Assembly (NCBI RefSeq): GCF_009707545.1 | Contig: NZ_WLYK01000008.1 | Coordinates: forward strand, 124,001 to 188,000 | DNA length: 64,000 nt | Reading direction: 5' to 3' | Source: Nakamurella alba | Lineage (GTDB): Bacteria > Actinomycetota > Actinomycetes > Mycobacteriales > Nakamurellaceae | Position numbers and translations under genes: made by a program | Shown: one piece after another, positions 9,068 to 17,496 of the stretch | Layout: each line of letters opens with the position of its first letter | How positions within the stretch are numbered: the stretch's first letter is position 1 | The notes under the pieces: model-generated | Seen by the model: the letters and a program-made list of their open reading frames with translations, nothing else | Database searches by the model: none | Told to the model about the DNA's origin: nothing

Positions 9068-9559
9068 ATGAAGAGCACGGAGTTGAAGGACGAGCTGACC
9101 GCGGCCGCCGAGCTCCTCGACGCCACCTCGGCCGCGCATCTGGCCTATACCGTCGGCGACGGCAGTCCGCGGGTCGTGCCGGTCGGCTACTTCTGGACCG
9201 GCACCGAGTTCGTCGTCTCCACCGCCGACACCGCCCCGAAAGTCGCGGTGCTGCGGCGGCATCCCGAGGTCGCGCTCGCCATCGACTCCGGTGACTCACC
9301 CGGTGCCGCCCGCGCACTGTCGGTGCGCGGCACCGCGGCGGTCGAGATCGTCGACGGCATCGTCCCGGAGTACCTTGCGGCAGCGCGGAAGTCGATGGAT
9401 GCCGATGCGGCAGCCGAGTTCGAGACCAACGTGCGCGGGATGTACGACCGGATGGCCCGGATCGCGATCACCCCGACCTGGGCGCGGTTCTACGACTACG
9501 GCGCCGGACGGCTCCCCGGCTTCCTCGCCGAGCTCGCGGAGAAGTCCGGCCGGGACTGA
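9068..9559 (+). CDS. Pyridoxamine 5'-phosphate oxidase-family protein
   Basis: 163 residues from ATG. It has the split-barrel flavin-binding pattern HLAYTVGDGSPRVVPVGYFWTG followed by TADTAPKVAVLRRHPEVALAID and a strand LSVRGTAAVEIV. The C-terminal WARFYDYG resembles small FMN/F420/heme-binding PPOX proteins. The cofactor cannot be settled. It is divergently transcribed from the arginase-like gene (72-bp gap) and ends 2 bases before the convergent lipoprotein gene, so the two transcripts probably run into one another. Confidence 0.75.
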   Translation: MKSTELKDELTAAAELLDATSAAHLAYTVGDGSPRVVPVGYFWTGTEFVVSTADTAPKVAVLRRHPEVALAIDSGDSPGAARALSVRGTAAVEIVDGIVPEYLAAARKSMDADAAAEFETNVRGMYDRMARIAITPTWARFYDYGAGRLPGFLAELAEKSGRD

Positions 9560-9561
9560 CG

Positions 9562-10443
9562 TCAGCCCGGCCGGATCTGCGAGGGGTCCGGCAGTCGGAT
9601 GTCGAACGGGACGTCGAAGTCGTCGAGCGTCCACTCCATGGCAATCGCGACCCCGTCGTTGTCGACGGTGTGCGCGTAGCGCACGACGTGGAACTGATCG
9701 TCGATCCACAGTTCGGCAGGAATCTCGGTGACGCCCTGATCGAGCAGTTGTGAGAATCCTTTGGCCAGTTCCGGGTTGCGAGCGGCGAGTGCGGAGTCGG
9801 GCACTGCGGTGAGGTCGAGGGTCATCGAGTAGCCGACGACGGGGATGGCGTTGATGGCCTCCTTGTCGCCCGGCTGGATGTCCCGGGCGAGGAGGAGGAC
9901 AGCCGGCGAGAAGCCCACTGATTCCCACGATGCGCCGATGCAGATCAGAACGGCCCGGTACACGGGATCGGTGGTGTCCGAAGGGATCTCGTGGAACGGG
10001 CCTTCCAGTTCGTCGACCGAAATGACCGCCGAGGCCTCGGTCGCGATGATCCGGCGCGGGTCCTGGTACCGATCGATGACCAGCTCCGCCGCTGTGATCC
10101 CGCCATCTGTCAGCTCTGCCCGGAACGTCTGTCCGAAGCGGGCCGGGTTCCCCTCGATGTCGACCGTTTGGACCGCGGAGAAGGAGCTGAGCTCGTCCAT
10201 GCTCGCCAGGATCCGGTCCAGCAACGCGGCGGCTGCGGGATCGGGGAGAGGAGCCGATGACACGTCCGGCCGGGAGCTCGTGTCCGGGCCCGACGTCGCA
10301 GGGCCGGGCGCCAGGGCGTCTGTGACGGTGTTCGCGCCACCCTGCACCGATGCACTGCCGGGAGTACCGGCAATCGGTGTGGTGGTGCACGCGGCGGCCG
10401 CGAGCAGAACGATTCCGGCCAACGCCGTTCGAACCGACTTCAC
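9562..10443 (-). CDS. LppX/LprG-like secreted lipoprotein
   Basis: 293 residues from GTG 10443. The N-terminus KSVRTALAGIVLLAAAAC is a lipoprotein signal with the lipidated Cys at about 19. A Thr/Pro/Ser-rich linker to about residue 70 follows, and then a globular domain (FSAVQTVDIEGNP, GFSPAVLLLARDIQPGDKEA, AELWIDDQFHVVRYAH). The alternating-strand pattern and the 'AELWIDDQFHVVR' strand resemble the mycobacterial LprG/LppX lipid-carrier fold. A role in lipid handling is inferred from the family. It lies just downstream of the tRNA gene on the same strand. Confidence 0.65.
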   Translation of the reverse strand: MKSVRTALAGIVLLAAAACTTTPIAGTPGSASVQGGANTVTDALAPGPATSGPDTSSRPDVSSAPLPDPAAAALLDRILASMDELSSFSAVQTVDIEGNPARFGQTFRAELTDGGITAAELVIDRYQDPRRIIATEASAVISVDELEGPFHEIPSDTTDPVYRAVLICIGASWESVGFSPAVLLLARDIQPGDKEAINAIPVVGYSMTLDLTAVPDSALAARNPELAKGFSQLLDQGVTEIPAELWIDDQFHVVRYAHTVDNDGVAIAMEWTLDDFDVPFDIRLPDPSQIRPG

Positions 10444-10494
10444 GAGATCCCCACCCCTGGGCGTCGACCCCGCAACGCCTGTTCCTGCCGACCG

Positions 10495-10568
10495 TGGAGC
10501 GGGTGACGAGAATCGAACTCGCGCTATCAGCTTGGGAAGCTGAAGTTCTGCCACTGAACTACACCCGC
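10495..10568 (-). tRNA. tRNA-Gly(CCC), CCA encoded
   Basis: Read on the minus strand, the acceptor arm GCGGGTG (10568-10562) pairs with CACCCGC. The D-arm contains TAGTTCAGTGGCAGAA. The anticodon stem TCAGC/GCTGA encloses the loop TTCCCAA, giving anticodon CCC. The T-arm GCGAGTTCGATTCTCGT is canonical. The discriminator T is followed by CCA in the genome (10497-10495). There is no variable-arm expansion. A conventional cloverleaf is complete. Confidence 0.96.
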
Positions 10569-10641
10569 ACGCTGCCGGAGCAGCGACGGCCAGTATACGG
10601 GCCTGGAAGGTCAGGTCCAGCCGGGCAGATAGGCTCCCGGG

Positions 10642-11223
10642 ATGCTGCTCTCCGACGGGGACCTGCGGGCCGAGATCGAATCCGGTGCGCTCGTGCTGGA
10701 TCCCTACGACCCGACGCTGGTGCAGCCGGCCAGCATCGACGTGCGCCTGGACCGCTGGTTCCGGGTCTTCAACAACTCGAAGTACACGCACATCGACCCG
10801 GCCCTGCAGCAGGACGAGCTGACCGAGCTGGTCGAGGTCGCGCAGGGCGATGCGTTCGTGCTGCACCCGGGCGAGTTCGTGCTCGGCTCGACGTTCGAGC
10901 AGGTGACGCTGCCGGACACCCTGGCCGGACGGCTGGAGGGCAAGTCCTCGCTCGGTCGCCTCGGCCTGCTCACGCACTCGACCGCGGGTTTCATCGATCC
11001 CGGGTTCACCGGACACATCACTCTCGAGCTGTCGAACGCGGCGAACCTGCCGATCACCCTCTGGCCGGGGATGAAGGTCGGCCAGCTCTGCCTGTTCCGC
11101 CTGACCTCCGCGTCCACCCACCCGTACGGCTCGGTCGAGTACGGCTCCCGCTACCAGGGACAGCGCGGCCCGACCCCCTCCCGCTCCTACCTCAACTTCC
11201 GCCGGGACGACACCAGCCGCTGA
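10642..11223 (+). CDS. dcd: dCTP deaminase (likely bifunctional dCTP deaminase/dUTPase)
   Basis: 193 residues, the full family length. It converts dCTP to dUTP, and in actinobacteria on to dUMP. Visible signatures are [19 protein letters not shown] at the start, [10 protein letters not shown], the active-site stretch [25 protein letters not shown], and a C-terminal [19 protein letters not shown] typical of the mycobacterial bifunctional enzyme. A cytosolic trimer is expected. It is transcribed divergently from tRNA-Gly with a short gap. Together with UdgB in this window it belongs to uracil avoidance and repair. Confidence 0.95.
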   Translation: MLLSDGDLRAEIESGALVLDPYDPTLVQPASIDVRLDRWFRVFNNSKYTHIDPALQQDELTELVEVAQGDAFVLHPGEFVLGSTFEQVTLPDTLAGRLEGKSSLGRLGLLTHSTAGFIDPGFTGHITLELSNAANLPITLWPGMKVGQLCLFRLTSASTHPYGSVEYGSRYQGQRGPTPSRSYLNFRRDDTSR

Positions 11224-11259
11224 ACCACTGCGCTCTCCGGAGGCCGGCCGAACGTCGGA

Positions 11260-11640
11260 TCAGGCCTTGCGCGAGGACAGGATGCAGAACTCGTTGCCGA
11301 AGGGATCGGCCAGCACCACCCAGCTGACGTCGCCCTGACCGACATCGACCCGGGTCGCACCCATCCCGATCGCCCGCTCCACCTCGGCGTCCTGGTCGTC
11401 CGGGCGCAGGTCGACGTGGATCCGGTTCTTGATCGACTTCGCCTCCGGCACCCGCACGAACAGCCAGCCCTCGGTGTCGTCACCCGGCGTGTGGATCCAG
11501 ACCTCCTCCGGGCCGAGCGGGTCGGCCAGGTCCTCCGCGGACGGTTCGACGAACTGCCAGCGCATCACCTCGGCCCACCACCGCGCCACGACCACCGGAT
11601 CGTTCGCGTCGATGGACCACTGCTCGATCGTCATCCCCAT
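11260..11640 (-). CDS. VOC-family (glyoxalase-like) protein
   Basis: About 126 residues. It has one vicinal-oxygen-chelate pattern: MTIEQWSIDANDPVVVARWWAEVM at the N-terminus, KSIKNRIHVDLRPDDQDAEVERAIGMGAT in the middle and SWVVLADPFGNEFCIL at the end. This arrangement is that of small actinobacterial VOC proteins annotated as glyoxalases; no substrate can be named. Starts GTG 11646, ATG 11640 and ATG 11634 are all possible. I take 11640 because AGGGTG lies just upstream. It converges with dcd. Confidence 0.75.
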   Translation of the reverse strand: MGMTIEQWSIDANDPVVVARWWAEVMRWQFVEPSAEDLADPLGPEEVWIHTPGDDTEGWLFVRVPEAKSIKNRIHVDLRPDDQDAEVERAIGMGATRVDVGQGDVSWVVLADPFGNEFCILSSRKA

Positions 11641-11736
11641 ACCCACACCCTAAGCAGGGAACAGGTGCGACGTGTGCGTGCTCACATGGCCCCCGGCACC
11701 CTCGGGATAGGTGGATGCGCGCCCGCCGTGTCAAGG

Positions 11737-11750
11737 TGAACGGTGAGTAA
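11737..11750 (+). promoter_or_regulatory. Operator-like box upstream of etfD
   Basis: TGAACGGTGAGTAA lies about 80 bases before the EtfD start. Its reverse complement begins TTACTCACCG, which fits the first ten bases of the TTACYCRYCG boxes in front of the FadE5-like gene at 4277 and 4301. The match fails on the other half-site. Shared control of dehydrogenase and electron acceptor would make sense, but this is inference from a short match. Confidence 0.3.
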
Positions 11751-11830
11751 CAGCTCCCGGATCGCACCGCCGCGCGGTCCCCGGGTGGCTCGATGACCCG
11801 GCGCTGTGCCATCGGGAAGGAACGTCCGTC

Positions 11831-14107
11831 GTGAGTGTCGTGCAGTGGGTGACCGGGCCGGTCGCCGCCGTTTTCATCGTGGTCGGTTTCGGGTTGTTGG
11901 GGCGTGCCGGCTGGCAGATCTACAAGACGATGCGGCTGGGTCAGCCGGATCCGCACCGGGCCGGTCCGATCGGCAAGCGGTTGGGCACGCTGGTCAAGGA
12001 GTTCCTGGGTCATACCCGGATGCTGAAGTGGGGCATCGTCGGCGCGGCCCACTGGTTCGTGATGGTCGGCTTCGGCGCCCTGGTGCTCACCCTGGTGGAG
12101 GCGGTCGGGGAGACCTTCGACCCGGCGTTCGAGATCCCGTGGCTGGGGCATCAGGCCTGGTACGGGCTGTTCGTGGAGTTCATCGGACTGACCACGGTGC
12201 TGGGTATCGGCACGCTGATCGCGATCCGGCAGCTGAACCTGCCGGGCCGGATGGGCGGCCGCCGGTCTCGGTTCGAGGGGTCGAACATCCGGCAGGCCTA
12301 TTTCGTCGAGTCGGTCATCTTCGTGATCGGTCTGTGCATCTTCTTCATCCGCGGGTTCAAGGCGGCGAACGGTCTGCTGCCGTACCCGACGTGGGCGGCG
12401 CCGATCTCGGTCGGGCTGGGATCGATCCTGCCTGCGTCGCTGGCCGCGGTGAGCATCGTCGCGCTGCTCAAGGTCATCGTGTCGATGGTGTGGGCGATCG
12501 TGATCTCCCGGTCGCTGACCATGGGTGTGGCCTGGCACCGGTTCCTGGCGTTCTTCAACATCTACTTCAAGCGGGAGGACTCCGGCCGCACCGCGTTGGG
12601 TGCGCTGCGGCCGATGATGTCGAACGGTGAGGTGCTCAACCTGGAGGAGGCCGACCCGGAGGTCGACGTGTTCGGCGCCGGCAAGGTCGAGGACTTCTCG
12701 TGGAAGGGTTGGCTGGATTTCTCCACCTGCACCGAGTGCGGGCGGTGCCAGTCGCAGTGCCCGGCGTGGAACACCGCGAAGCCGTTGTCGCCGAAGCTGG
12801 TCATCCTCTCGCTGCGCGATCACGCGCACGCGAAGGCGCCTTACCTGGCCGCCGGGGGTGGGCTGAACTCCGACGGGGACGAGAAACTCACGGACGAGGC
12901 CCGTGCCCGGCTGGCGCACGAGAACCCGCTGGCCCTGCTGGAGGCGGCCCGGCCGCTGATCGGCGGCGCGGAGGCCGCGGAGGGCCCGAACGGTGAGATC
13001 CTCGGTGGTGTCATCGATCCCGAGGTGCTGTGGGACTGCACGACCTGTGGTGCGTGTGTGGAGCAGTGCCCGGTGGACATCGAGCACGTGGACCACATCG
13101 TGGACATGCGCCGCTACCAGGTGATGATCGAGTCCGAGTTCCCGTCCGAGCTGGCCGGGTTGTTCAAGAACCTGGAGAACAAGGGCAACCCGTGGGGGCA
13201 GAACCAGTCCGGCCGGATGGACTGGGCCAAGGACCTGGACTTCGAGGTCCCGGTGGTCGAGGACGTCATCGACCCGGACCACGAGTACCTGTTCTGGGTG
13301 GGCTGCGCCGGTGCATTCGACGACCGGGCCCGCCGCACCACCCGCGCGGTGGCCGAGCTGCTGCACATGGCGGCCGTCGGGTTCGCCGTGTTGGGCGAGG
13401 GCGAGACCTGCACCGGTGACCCGGCCCGCCGGTCGGGCAACGAGTTCCTGTTCCAGATGATGGCGCAGGAGACCGTGGAGACGATCAACACCGCGTTCGG
13501 CGACCGGGTCCGCAAGAAGATCGTGGTGACCTGCCCGCACTGCTTCAACACCCTGTCCAACGAGTACCCGGACATGGGCGGCGCCTACGAAGTGGTGCAC
13601 CACACCCAGCTGCTGAACAAGCTGGTCCGGGAGAAGCGCCTGGTGCGCAAGAAGGTGCCCACCGGTGCCGCGCTGCCCGACCACATCACCGGCGACAGCA
13701 CCGCTCCGGCGGCTGGGTCGGCGGCGAAGGATCCGGGCACGGTCACCTACCACGACCCGTGCTACCTGGGCCGGCACAACAAGGTCTACTCCCCGCCGCG
13801 GGAGCTCATCGGAGCCACCGGCGCCACCCTGGCCGAGATGCCCCGCAACTCCTCCCGCGCCCTGTGCTGCGGCGCCGGCGGCGCCCGCATGTGGATGGAG
13901 GAGAAGATCGGCAAGCGGATCAACCTGGAACGCACCGACGAGGCCCTGTCCACCGGCGCCGAGACCATCGTGACCGGCTGCCCGTTCTGCCGCGTCATGC
14001 TCACCGACGGCCTCACCGCCCGGCAGAACGCCGACGAACCCCAGGGCACCGACGTCGAGGTCATGGACGTCGCCCAACTCCTCCTCGCCGGCGTCAAGGG
14101 CAGCTGA
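11831..14107 (+). CDS. etfD: EtfD-type membrane ETF:menaquinone oxidoreductase (Fe-S protein)
   Basis: 758 residues. The N-terminal third has about six membrane helices of the nitrate-reductase-gamma/HdrE type (to about residue 240). Two 4Fe-4S ferredoxin motifs follow: CTECGRCQSQCP near residue 300 and CTTCGACVEQCP near 402, the latter with a trailing Cys-Pro. Two CCG-type heterodisulfide-reductase domains come next (GCAGAFDD, TCPHCFNTLSNEYP, HDPCYLGRHN, CCGAGGARMW, GCPFC). This is the architecture of mycobacterial EtfD, which takes electrons from EtfBA during fatty-acid oxidation. It therefore serves the many acyl-CoA dehydrogenases in this window. It is monocistronic and followed by a strong palindrome. 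Confidence 0.9.
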   Translation: MSVVQWVTGPVAAVFIVVGFGLLGRAGWQIYKTMRLGQPDPHRAGPIGKRLGTLVKEFLGHTRMLKWGIVGAAHWFVMVGFGALVLTLVEAVGETFDPAFEIPWLGHQAWYGLFVEFIGLTTVLGIGTLIAIRQLNLPGRMGGRRSRFEGSNIRQAYFVESVIFVIGLCIFFIRGFKAANGLLPYPTWAAPISVGLGSILPASLAAVSIVALLKVIVSMVWAIVISRSLTMGVAWHRFLAFFNIYFKREDSGRTALGALRPMMSNGEVLNLEEADPEVDVFGAGKVEDFSWKGWLDFSTCTECGRCQSQCPAWNTAKPLSPKLVILSLRDHAHAKAPYLAAGGGLNSDGDEKLTDEARARLAHENPLALLEAARPLIGGAEAAEGPNGEILGGVIDPEVLWDCTTCGACVEQCPVDIEHVDHIVDMRRYQVMIESEFPSELAGLFKNLENKGNPWGQNQSGRMDWAKDLDFEVPVVEDVIDPDHEYLFWVGCAGAFDDRARRTTRAVAELLHMAAVGFAVLGEGETCTGDPARRSGNEFLFQMMAQETVETINTAFGDRVRKKIVVTCPHCFNTLSNEYPDMGGAYEVVHHTQLLNKLVREKRLVRKKVPTGAALPDHITGDSTAPAAGSAAKDPGTVTYHDPCYLGRHNKVYSPPRELIGATGATLAEMPRNSSRALCCGAGGARMWMEEKIGKRINLERTDEALSTGAETIVTGCPFCRVMLTDGLTARQNADEPQGTDVEVMDVAQLLLAGVKGS

Positions 14108-14137
14108 CCCGCGCTACCCCCGCGGCTCCACACCGGA

Positions 14138-14179
14138 GGTCCTGCAACCCGTGAGCTATAGCTCACGGGTTGCAGGACC
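14138..14179. terminator. Perfect 42-bp palindrome after etfD
   Basis: GGTCCTGCAACCCGTGAGC runs into its exact reverse complement about the centre TA|TA at 14158/14159, giving 21 bp per arm with no mismatch and no fixed loop. As RNA it would form a long hairpin with a few bases unpaired at the tip. It lies 31 bases after the etfD stop. There is no T-tract, as is usual for actinobacterial hairpin terminators. A protein-binding palindrome is the alternative. Confidence 0.65.
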
Positions 14180-14577
14180 GTCGTCGTTTCAGGCGCTGGC
14201 AAGAGGGCCGCGACAACGGTGACCAGTTCACTGGAGGCAGGGCGCTCGTGGTTCCGGGGGAGTGGGTGCACCCGATCGGGGAGGTTCATCGGGTGCGGTG
14301 GTGGGTCACCCGGATTCTGCTCCGCAGACCCCGATCGGGCCGGGCAATCCGGTGCGACGCAGACCGGCGGTGTTCGTCACGCGCTCGTGAGCATGACGAT
14401 TTTCCCGGTCGGGTGACACCGGAAGCCCTCCGGGACGGGCCGTAGCGGCCTCCCGCGACTCCAAAGTGTGGTCACCTCGTCACAGGAGGTTGATGCATGT
14501 GGATAACCGTTCCCCGGTAGGTCGAGTGGTTCTACCGTTGGAGGCACAAGAAGCTGACCGACCGCGAGGAACATCCC
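14180..14577. other. Intergenic stretch with no convincing gene
   Basis: About 400 bases between the palindrome and the next secreted-protein gene. The short frames here have no ribosome site and no recognisable product. It presumably carries the promoter of the downstream gene. Only that gene's ribosome site (GAGGAA, 7 bases before the ATG at 14578) is clear, and no confident -35/-10 pair stands out. Confidence 0.5.
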
Positions 14578-14958
14578 ATGCGTCTGCGCCACCTGCTCGG
14601 CGGAACCATCGCCGCCGCCGCTCTCGTCCTGGCCGGCCCGGCCTCGATGGCCTCGGCCGCTCCGGAGCAGGGCAACAACCTCGGCAAGCCGTCGGTCGTC
14701 CTCGGCTGCTCCGCCGAGCTGTCGACCACCACCCCGGCCGCCGGGTCCGTCGTCGCGCTGCGCATCTCGCAGACCATCGGCAGCGGCCTGAACGTCGTCG
14801 AGATCGGTGACGGCACCCGCCGCGTCACCAGCACCGCCAACGGCACCGCGGTCGTCTACTTCCTCGCCGGCCAGGCCGGCCGCACCGCCGACATCACCGT
14901 GACCGCGCGTCAGGGCTCTATCGGCTGGAGCTGCTCCACCGACTTCCGCACCGTCTGA
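14578..14958 (+). CDS. Small secreted protein of unknown function
   Basis: 126 residues. It has a classic Sec signal peptide: basic MRLRH, a hydrophobic core TIAAAALVLAG, and cleavage after ASA near residue 27. The mature protein is about 98 residues and contains just two cysteines (Cys44 in VLGCSAEL and one in GWSCSTDF) that could form a single disulfide joining its ends. The strand-rich, Thr-rich pattern suggests a small beta-sandwich. I do not recognise a family. It is monocistronic, with a good GAGGAA ribosome site and a bidirectional terminator downstream. Confidence 0.75.
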   Translation: MRLRHLLGGTIAAAALVLAGPASMASAAPEQGNNLGKPSVVLGCSAELSTTTPAAGSVVALRISQTIGSGLNVVEIGDGTRRVTSTANGTAVVYFLAGQAGRTADITVTARQGSIGWSCSTDFRTV

Positions 14959-14985
14959 CCGCACCGCGCGACATCGCGCGGCGCA

Positions 14986-15045
14986 GACCGGAACGACACG
15001 GACCGGAACGACACAGCGCAGACCGGGAACGACACAGACCGGGAA
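14986..15045 (+). repeat. Short degenerate tandem repeat GACCGG(G)AACGACAC
   Basis: About four imperfect copies of a 15-20 base unit (GACCGGAACGACACG, then the same with AGCGCA inserted, then GACCGGGAACGACACA, then GACCGGGAAC) lie between a gene end and its terminator. No coding sense is apparent. It probably arose by slippage. Confidence 0.7.
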
Positions 15046-15047
15046 CT

Positions 15048-15081
15048 ACGAAGGCCGGGACCCACGGGTCCCGGCCTTCGT
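15048..15081. terminator. Bidirectional terminator between convergent genes
   Basis: ACGAAGGCCGGGACCC and its exact reverse complement are separated by only two bases, forming a 16-bp GC-rich stem. It sits between the plus-strand small secreted protein and the minus-strand TPM-domain gene and can serve both. No clear T-tract follows on either strand. Confidence 0.8.
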
Positions 15082-15194
15082 GCTGTTCAGGTCGGGGTGC
15101 CGTGCCGTCGGAGGACCGGGCACCTGCCTGGCGACCGTCGTGCCGCACCAGCCCAGGGCCGATCAGGCGTGACCGGCCGGCTCGTCACCTGCAC

Positions 15195-15290
15195 CGTCAG
15201 ATCCCTGCCGCGGTCAGAACCCTGCCGCGGTGAGAACCCTGCCGGGATCGGAACCCCGCCGGGCCAGAACCGGCCGGGTCAGAACCGTCC
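15195..15290. repeat. Imperfect 17-bp tandem repeat at the 3' end of the TPM gene
   Basis: Five to six degenerate units of GTCAGAACCCTGCCGCG run from 15195 into the last codons of the TPM-domain gene (its stop is 15281-15279). Together with the 15-bp repeat and terminator nearby, it fills the 320-base gap 14959-15278. I see no gene in that gap. Confidence 0.6.
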
Positions 15291-17327
15291 GCCCGCACCC
15301 CGGCTGCCTCCGCCGCCCCCACCTCCGCCGAATCCGCCGCCGAATCCGCCACCGCCGCCGAAACCGCCGAACCCCCGGCTGTGCCCGCGATGGCCGCCGC
15401 CGCTGGACAGGATCCCGCCGATGATCCCGCCGAGGATCGCGCCGCCGATGTTGCTGCCGCCGCCCCCGCCGCCGAAACCACCGCCGCCGAAGCCGCCGCC
15501 GAAACCACCGACGTCCTGCTGCGCGAGTTGGATGGCCGCGTCGGCCAGCGCCGTGGCCTGCTTGGCCTCGGCGAGCGCCTGCCGCGGATCGGAACCGGCC
15601 AGACCCTCGGCCGCGGCCAGGTGCCGGTTCGCCTCGGCCAGCCGGGTGCGGGCCTGGCTGCCGACCGCGCCGCGCCGGGTGGTGACGTAGTCGGAGGCGG
15701 TGGCGATCCGCTGCCGCGCGGTGGCCAGCGTCTCCTGCAGCAACTGCGCCGCCCGCTGCTCGTTCTGCTGTGCGCTCCGGGTGTCGGCCAGGATGTCGTC
15801 GAGCGCCTCGTCCGCCTCCTGGATGCGCTGCGTCGCCAGCACCGGATCACGCTGCCCGGCCAGGCCGGCGACCGCGGTCACCGCGAGCTCGACCTGGTCC
15901 AACCGCTGCACCAGCGCCTGCGACTCGGCGCCGGCCGACCCGTGCGTCAGCGCCGATCGGGCCGAGGCCAGCTCCGCCTGCACGGGTGCCAGCCGGCTCT
16001 GCAGCTGGGATGCCGCCGCGGACAGCTCGGCCTCCAGAGAGCCGACGGCATCCAGCAAGGTGGTCGCCTGGGCGAGGGCTTCCTCCGCGTCCCGGGCGGC
16101 CACGGCCGCGTCGTTCGGGCCGGCCTGCGGGTCCCCGCCGGCCGCGGCGGTGTTCGCCGCCGTCGCCTCGGCCAACTCGTCACGGGCGAGTTCCAGCCGG
16201 GCTCCGGCCTCGGTCACGTTGGTCGACACCGTGGAGAGCGCGGTCGGCGCGTAGGTCCCGCTGAGCCGGCCGAGAGCGGCGGTCACGTCCGGCAGGCGAG
16301 CGGCCACCGCGTCGATCCGGCCGGGCAGTTCGGCCAGCACCGTGGGCAGCCGGTTCCGGGTGTCCAGCAGCTCGTCGAACCGCTCGCTCTGCTCGTCCAG
16401 CGCCTCGTCCGCCTTGGTGCAGCGGTCGATGATCTCGGTCATCCAGGCCCGCCGGGTCGCCTCGTCCTCCGGTTCGTCGTCGTCGATCTGCTGGCGCAGC
16501 CGGAACGCCGCGGCCAACGAGTCCCGTGCCTGCTCGAAGGCGCGGCGGAAGTCCACGACGGCCGCGGCGCCGAAGGTCTGCTCGGCCAGTTGCAGCTGCG
16601 CCTCGCTGGTGCGGACCGCGTTGTCGGTGGCGATGAGGATCTGGACGGACCGCTCGGACAGTTGCTCATAGGGCTCCACCGGCACCGGCGGCTCGGCCGG
16701 CGCGCCGCCCGGACCGTCACCGGAGCCGCCTGCCGGAGCTCCACCGGCAGCCGCTGGCTGCGACTTCTTGCGTCGGGCCCGGAGCCAGAGCAGCACGACG
16801 ACGACGACCACGACCGCGATCACCACGAGGACCCAGAGGAACGACGACGCCCCGCCACCGCCGATCTCGGACCGCAGACCGTCCGCGGCCGCCACCACTG
16901 CGCCCGACCAGTCGCTGCCGGACAGGCGGGGCGCCACGTCGTTGGTGCCGATGGTGTCGACCTCATCGGTGGTCAGCGGGAAGGAGTCCCCGACCTCGAT
17001 CCGGTACGCGCGGTCCTCGGTGGCAACGGCGAGCAGGGCGTAGCGGGAACCGAAGTCGGAGTCGGCGAAGGTCTCCGCCGCCCAGTCGGCAGCAGGCGTC
17101 CCATCGAACGAATCGACGAACACCACCCAGAGCTGGACGTTGTCCTCGCTCTGCAGGGAGTCGATGGCGGACTGGGCCGCGGAGGTGTTCCCGCCCAGCG
17201 CGCCGTTCGTGTCGCTGATCCTGTCGTCCAGCCGGAACGGGGGATCCGCGGCCGCAGGACCGATCGCCGCGCCACCGAGCAACACGGCCGCGATCACCGC
17301 GACCGCGATCCTGCTGAGCCTTCGCAT
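15279..17327 (-). CDS. Secreted/membrane TPM-domain protein with long coiled coil and Gly-rich tail
   Basis: 682 residues. A signal peptide (MRRLSRIAVAVIAAVLLGG, cleavage after AAA near 27) leads into a TPM (TLP18.3/Psb32/MOLO-1) domain at about 30-155, with the family strands VQLWVVFVDSFDGTPAADWA and YALLAVATEDRAYRIEVG. A transmembrane helix follows at about 165-183. The cytoplasmic part is a long Ala/Gln/Glu-rich coiled coil to about 620, and the protein ends in a Gly/Phe-rich tail (GGFGGGFGGGG repeats). TPM domains in other organisms have phosphatase or photosystem-repair roles; here the function is unknown, possibly membrane stress. It is divergent from a small acidic protein. Confidence 0.8.
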   Translation of the reverse strand: MRRLSRIAVAVIAAVLLGGAAIGPAAADPPFRLDDRISDTNGALGGNTSAAQSAIDSLQSEDNVQLWVVFVDSFDGTPAADWAAETFADSDFGSRYALLAVATEDRAYRIEVGDSFPLTTDEVDTIGTNDVAPRLSGSDWSGAVVAAADGLRSEIGGGGASSFLWVLVVIAVVVVVVVLLWLRARRKKSQPAAAGGAPAGGSGDGPGGAPAEPPVPVEPYEQLSERSVQILIATDNAVRTSEAQLQLAEQTFGAAAVVDFRRAFEQARDSLAAAFRLRQQIDDDEPEDEATRRAWMTEIIDRCTKADEALDEQSERFDELLDTRNRLPTVLAELPGRIDAVAARLPDVTAALGRLSGTYAPTALSTVSTNVTEAGARLELARDELAEATAANTAAAGGDPQAGPNDAAVAARDAEEALAQATTLLDAVGSLEAELSAAASQLQSRLAPVQAELASARSALTHGSAGAESQALVQRLDQVELAVTAVAGLAGQRDPVLATQRIQEADEALDDILADTRSAQQNEQRAAQLLQETLATARQRIATASDYVTTRRGAVGSQARTRLAEANRHLAAAEGLAGSDPRQALAEAKQATALADAAIQLAQQDVGGFGGGFGGGGFGGGGGGSNIGGAILGGIIGGILSSGGGHRGHSRGFGGFGGGGGFGGGFGGGGGGGGSRGAGGRF

Positions 17328-17353
17328 GCCCGTCCTGCCCCTTCCACGTACTG

Positions 17354-17383
17354 CTCACCACGCCGGCCACTCACCACGCCGGC
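17354..17383. repeat. 14-bp direct repeat in a divergent promoter
   Basis: CTCACCACGCCGGC occurs twice with a 16-base period, 27-56 bases upstream of the TPM gene start and within the divergent gap. Direct spacing of about 1.5 helical turns could suit a regulator, but slippage is equally possible. Confidence 0.4.
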
Positions 17384-17496
17384 TGCCGTGCCACCGAACG
17401 GGCCTCACCCTATCGGGACTGCTCAGGACGGTTGCCGTTACCGTGGGACAGCAGGGGAACACGCTCCAGGAGAACGCACCGCCGAGGAGGGCCGGC

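Noticed and set aside
11480..14077. Minus-strand open frame of 865 codons opposite etfD
   Set aside because: etfD has clear Fe-S and membrane motifs on the other strand; this frame is composition-driven.
14219..14416. Small gene in the gap after etfD
   Set aside because: No ribosome site, Gly/Ser/Arg composition typical of chance frames, no signal peptide or domain.
14986..15045. CRISPR-like spaced repeat
   Set aside because: Units are 15-20 bases, nearly contiguous and degenerate, with no regular spacers and no cas genes.
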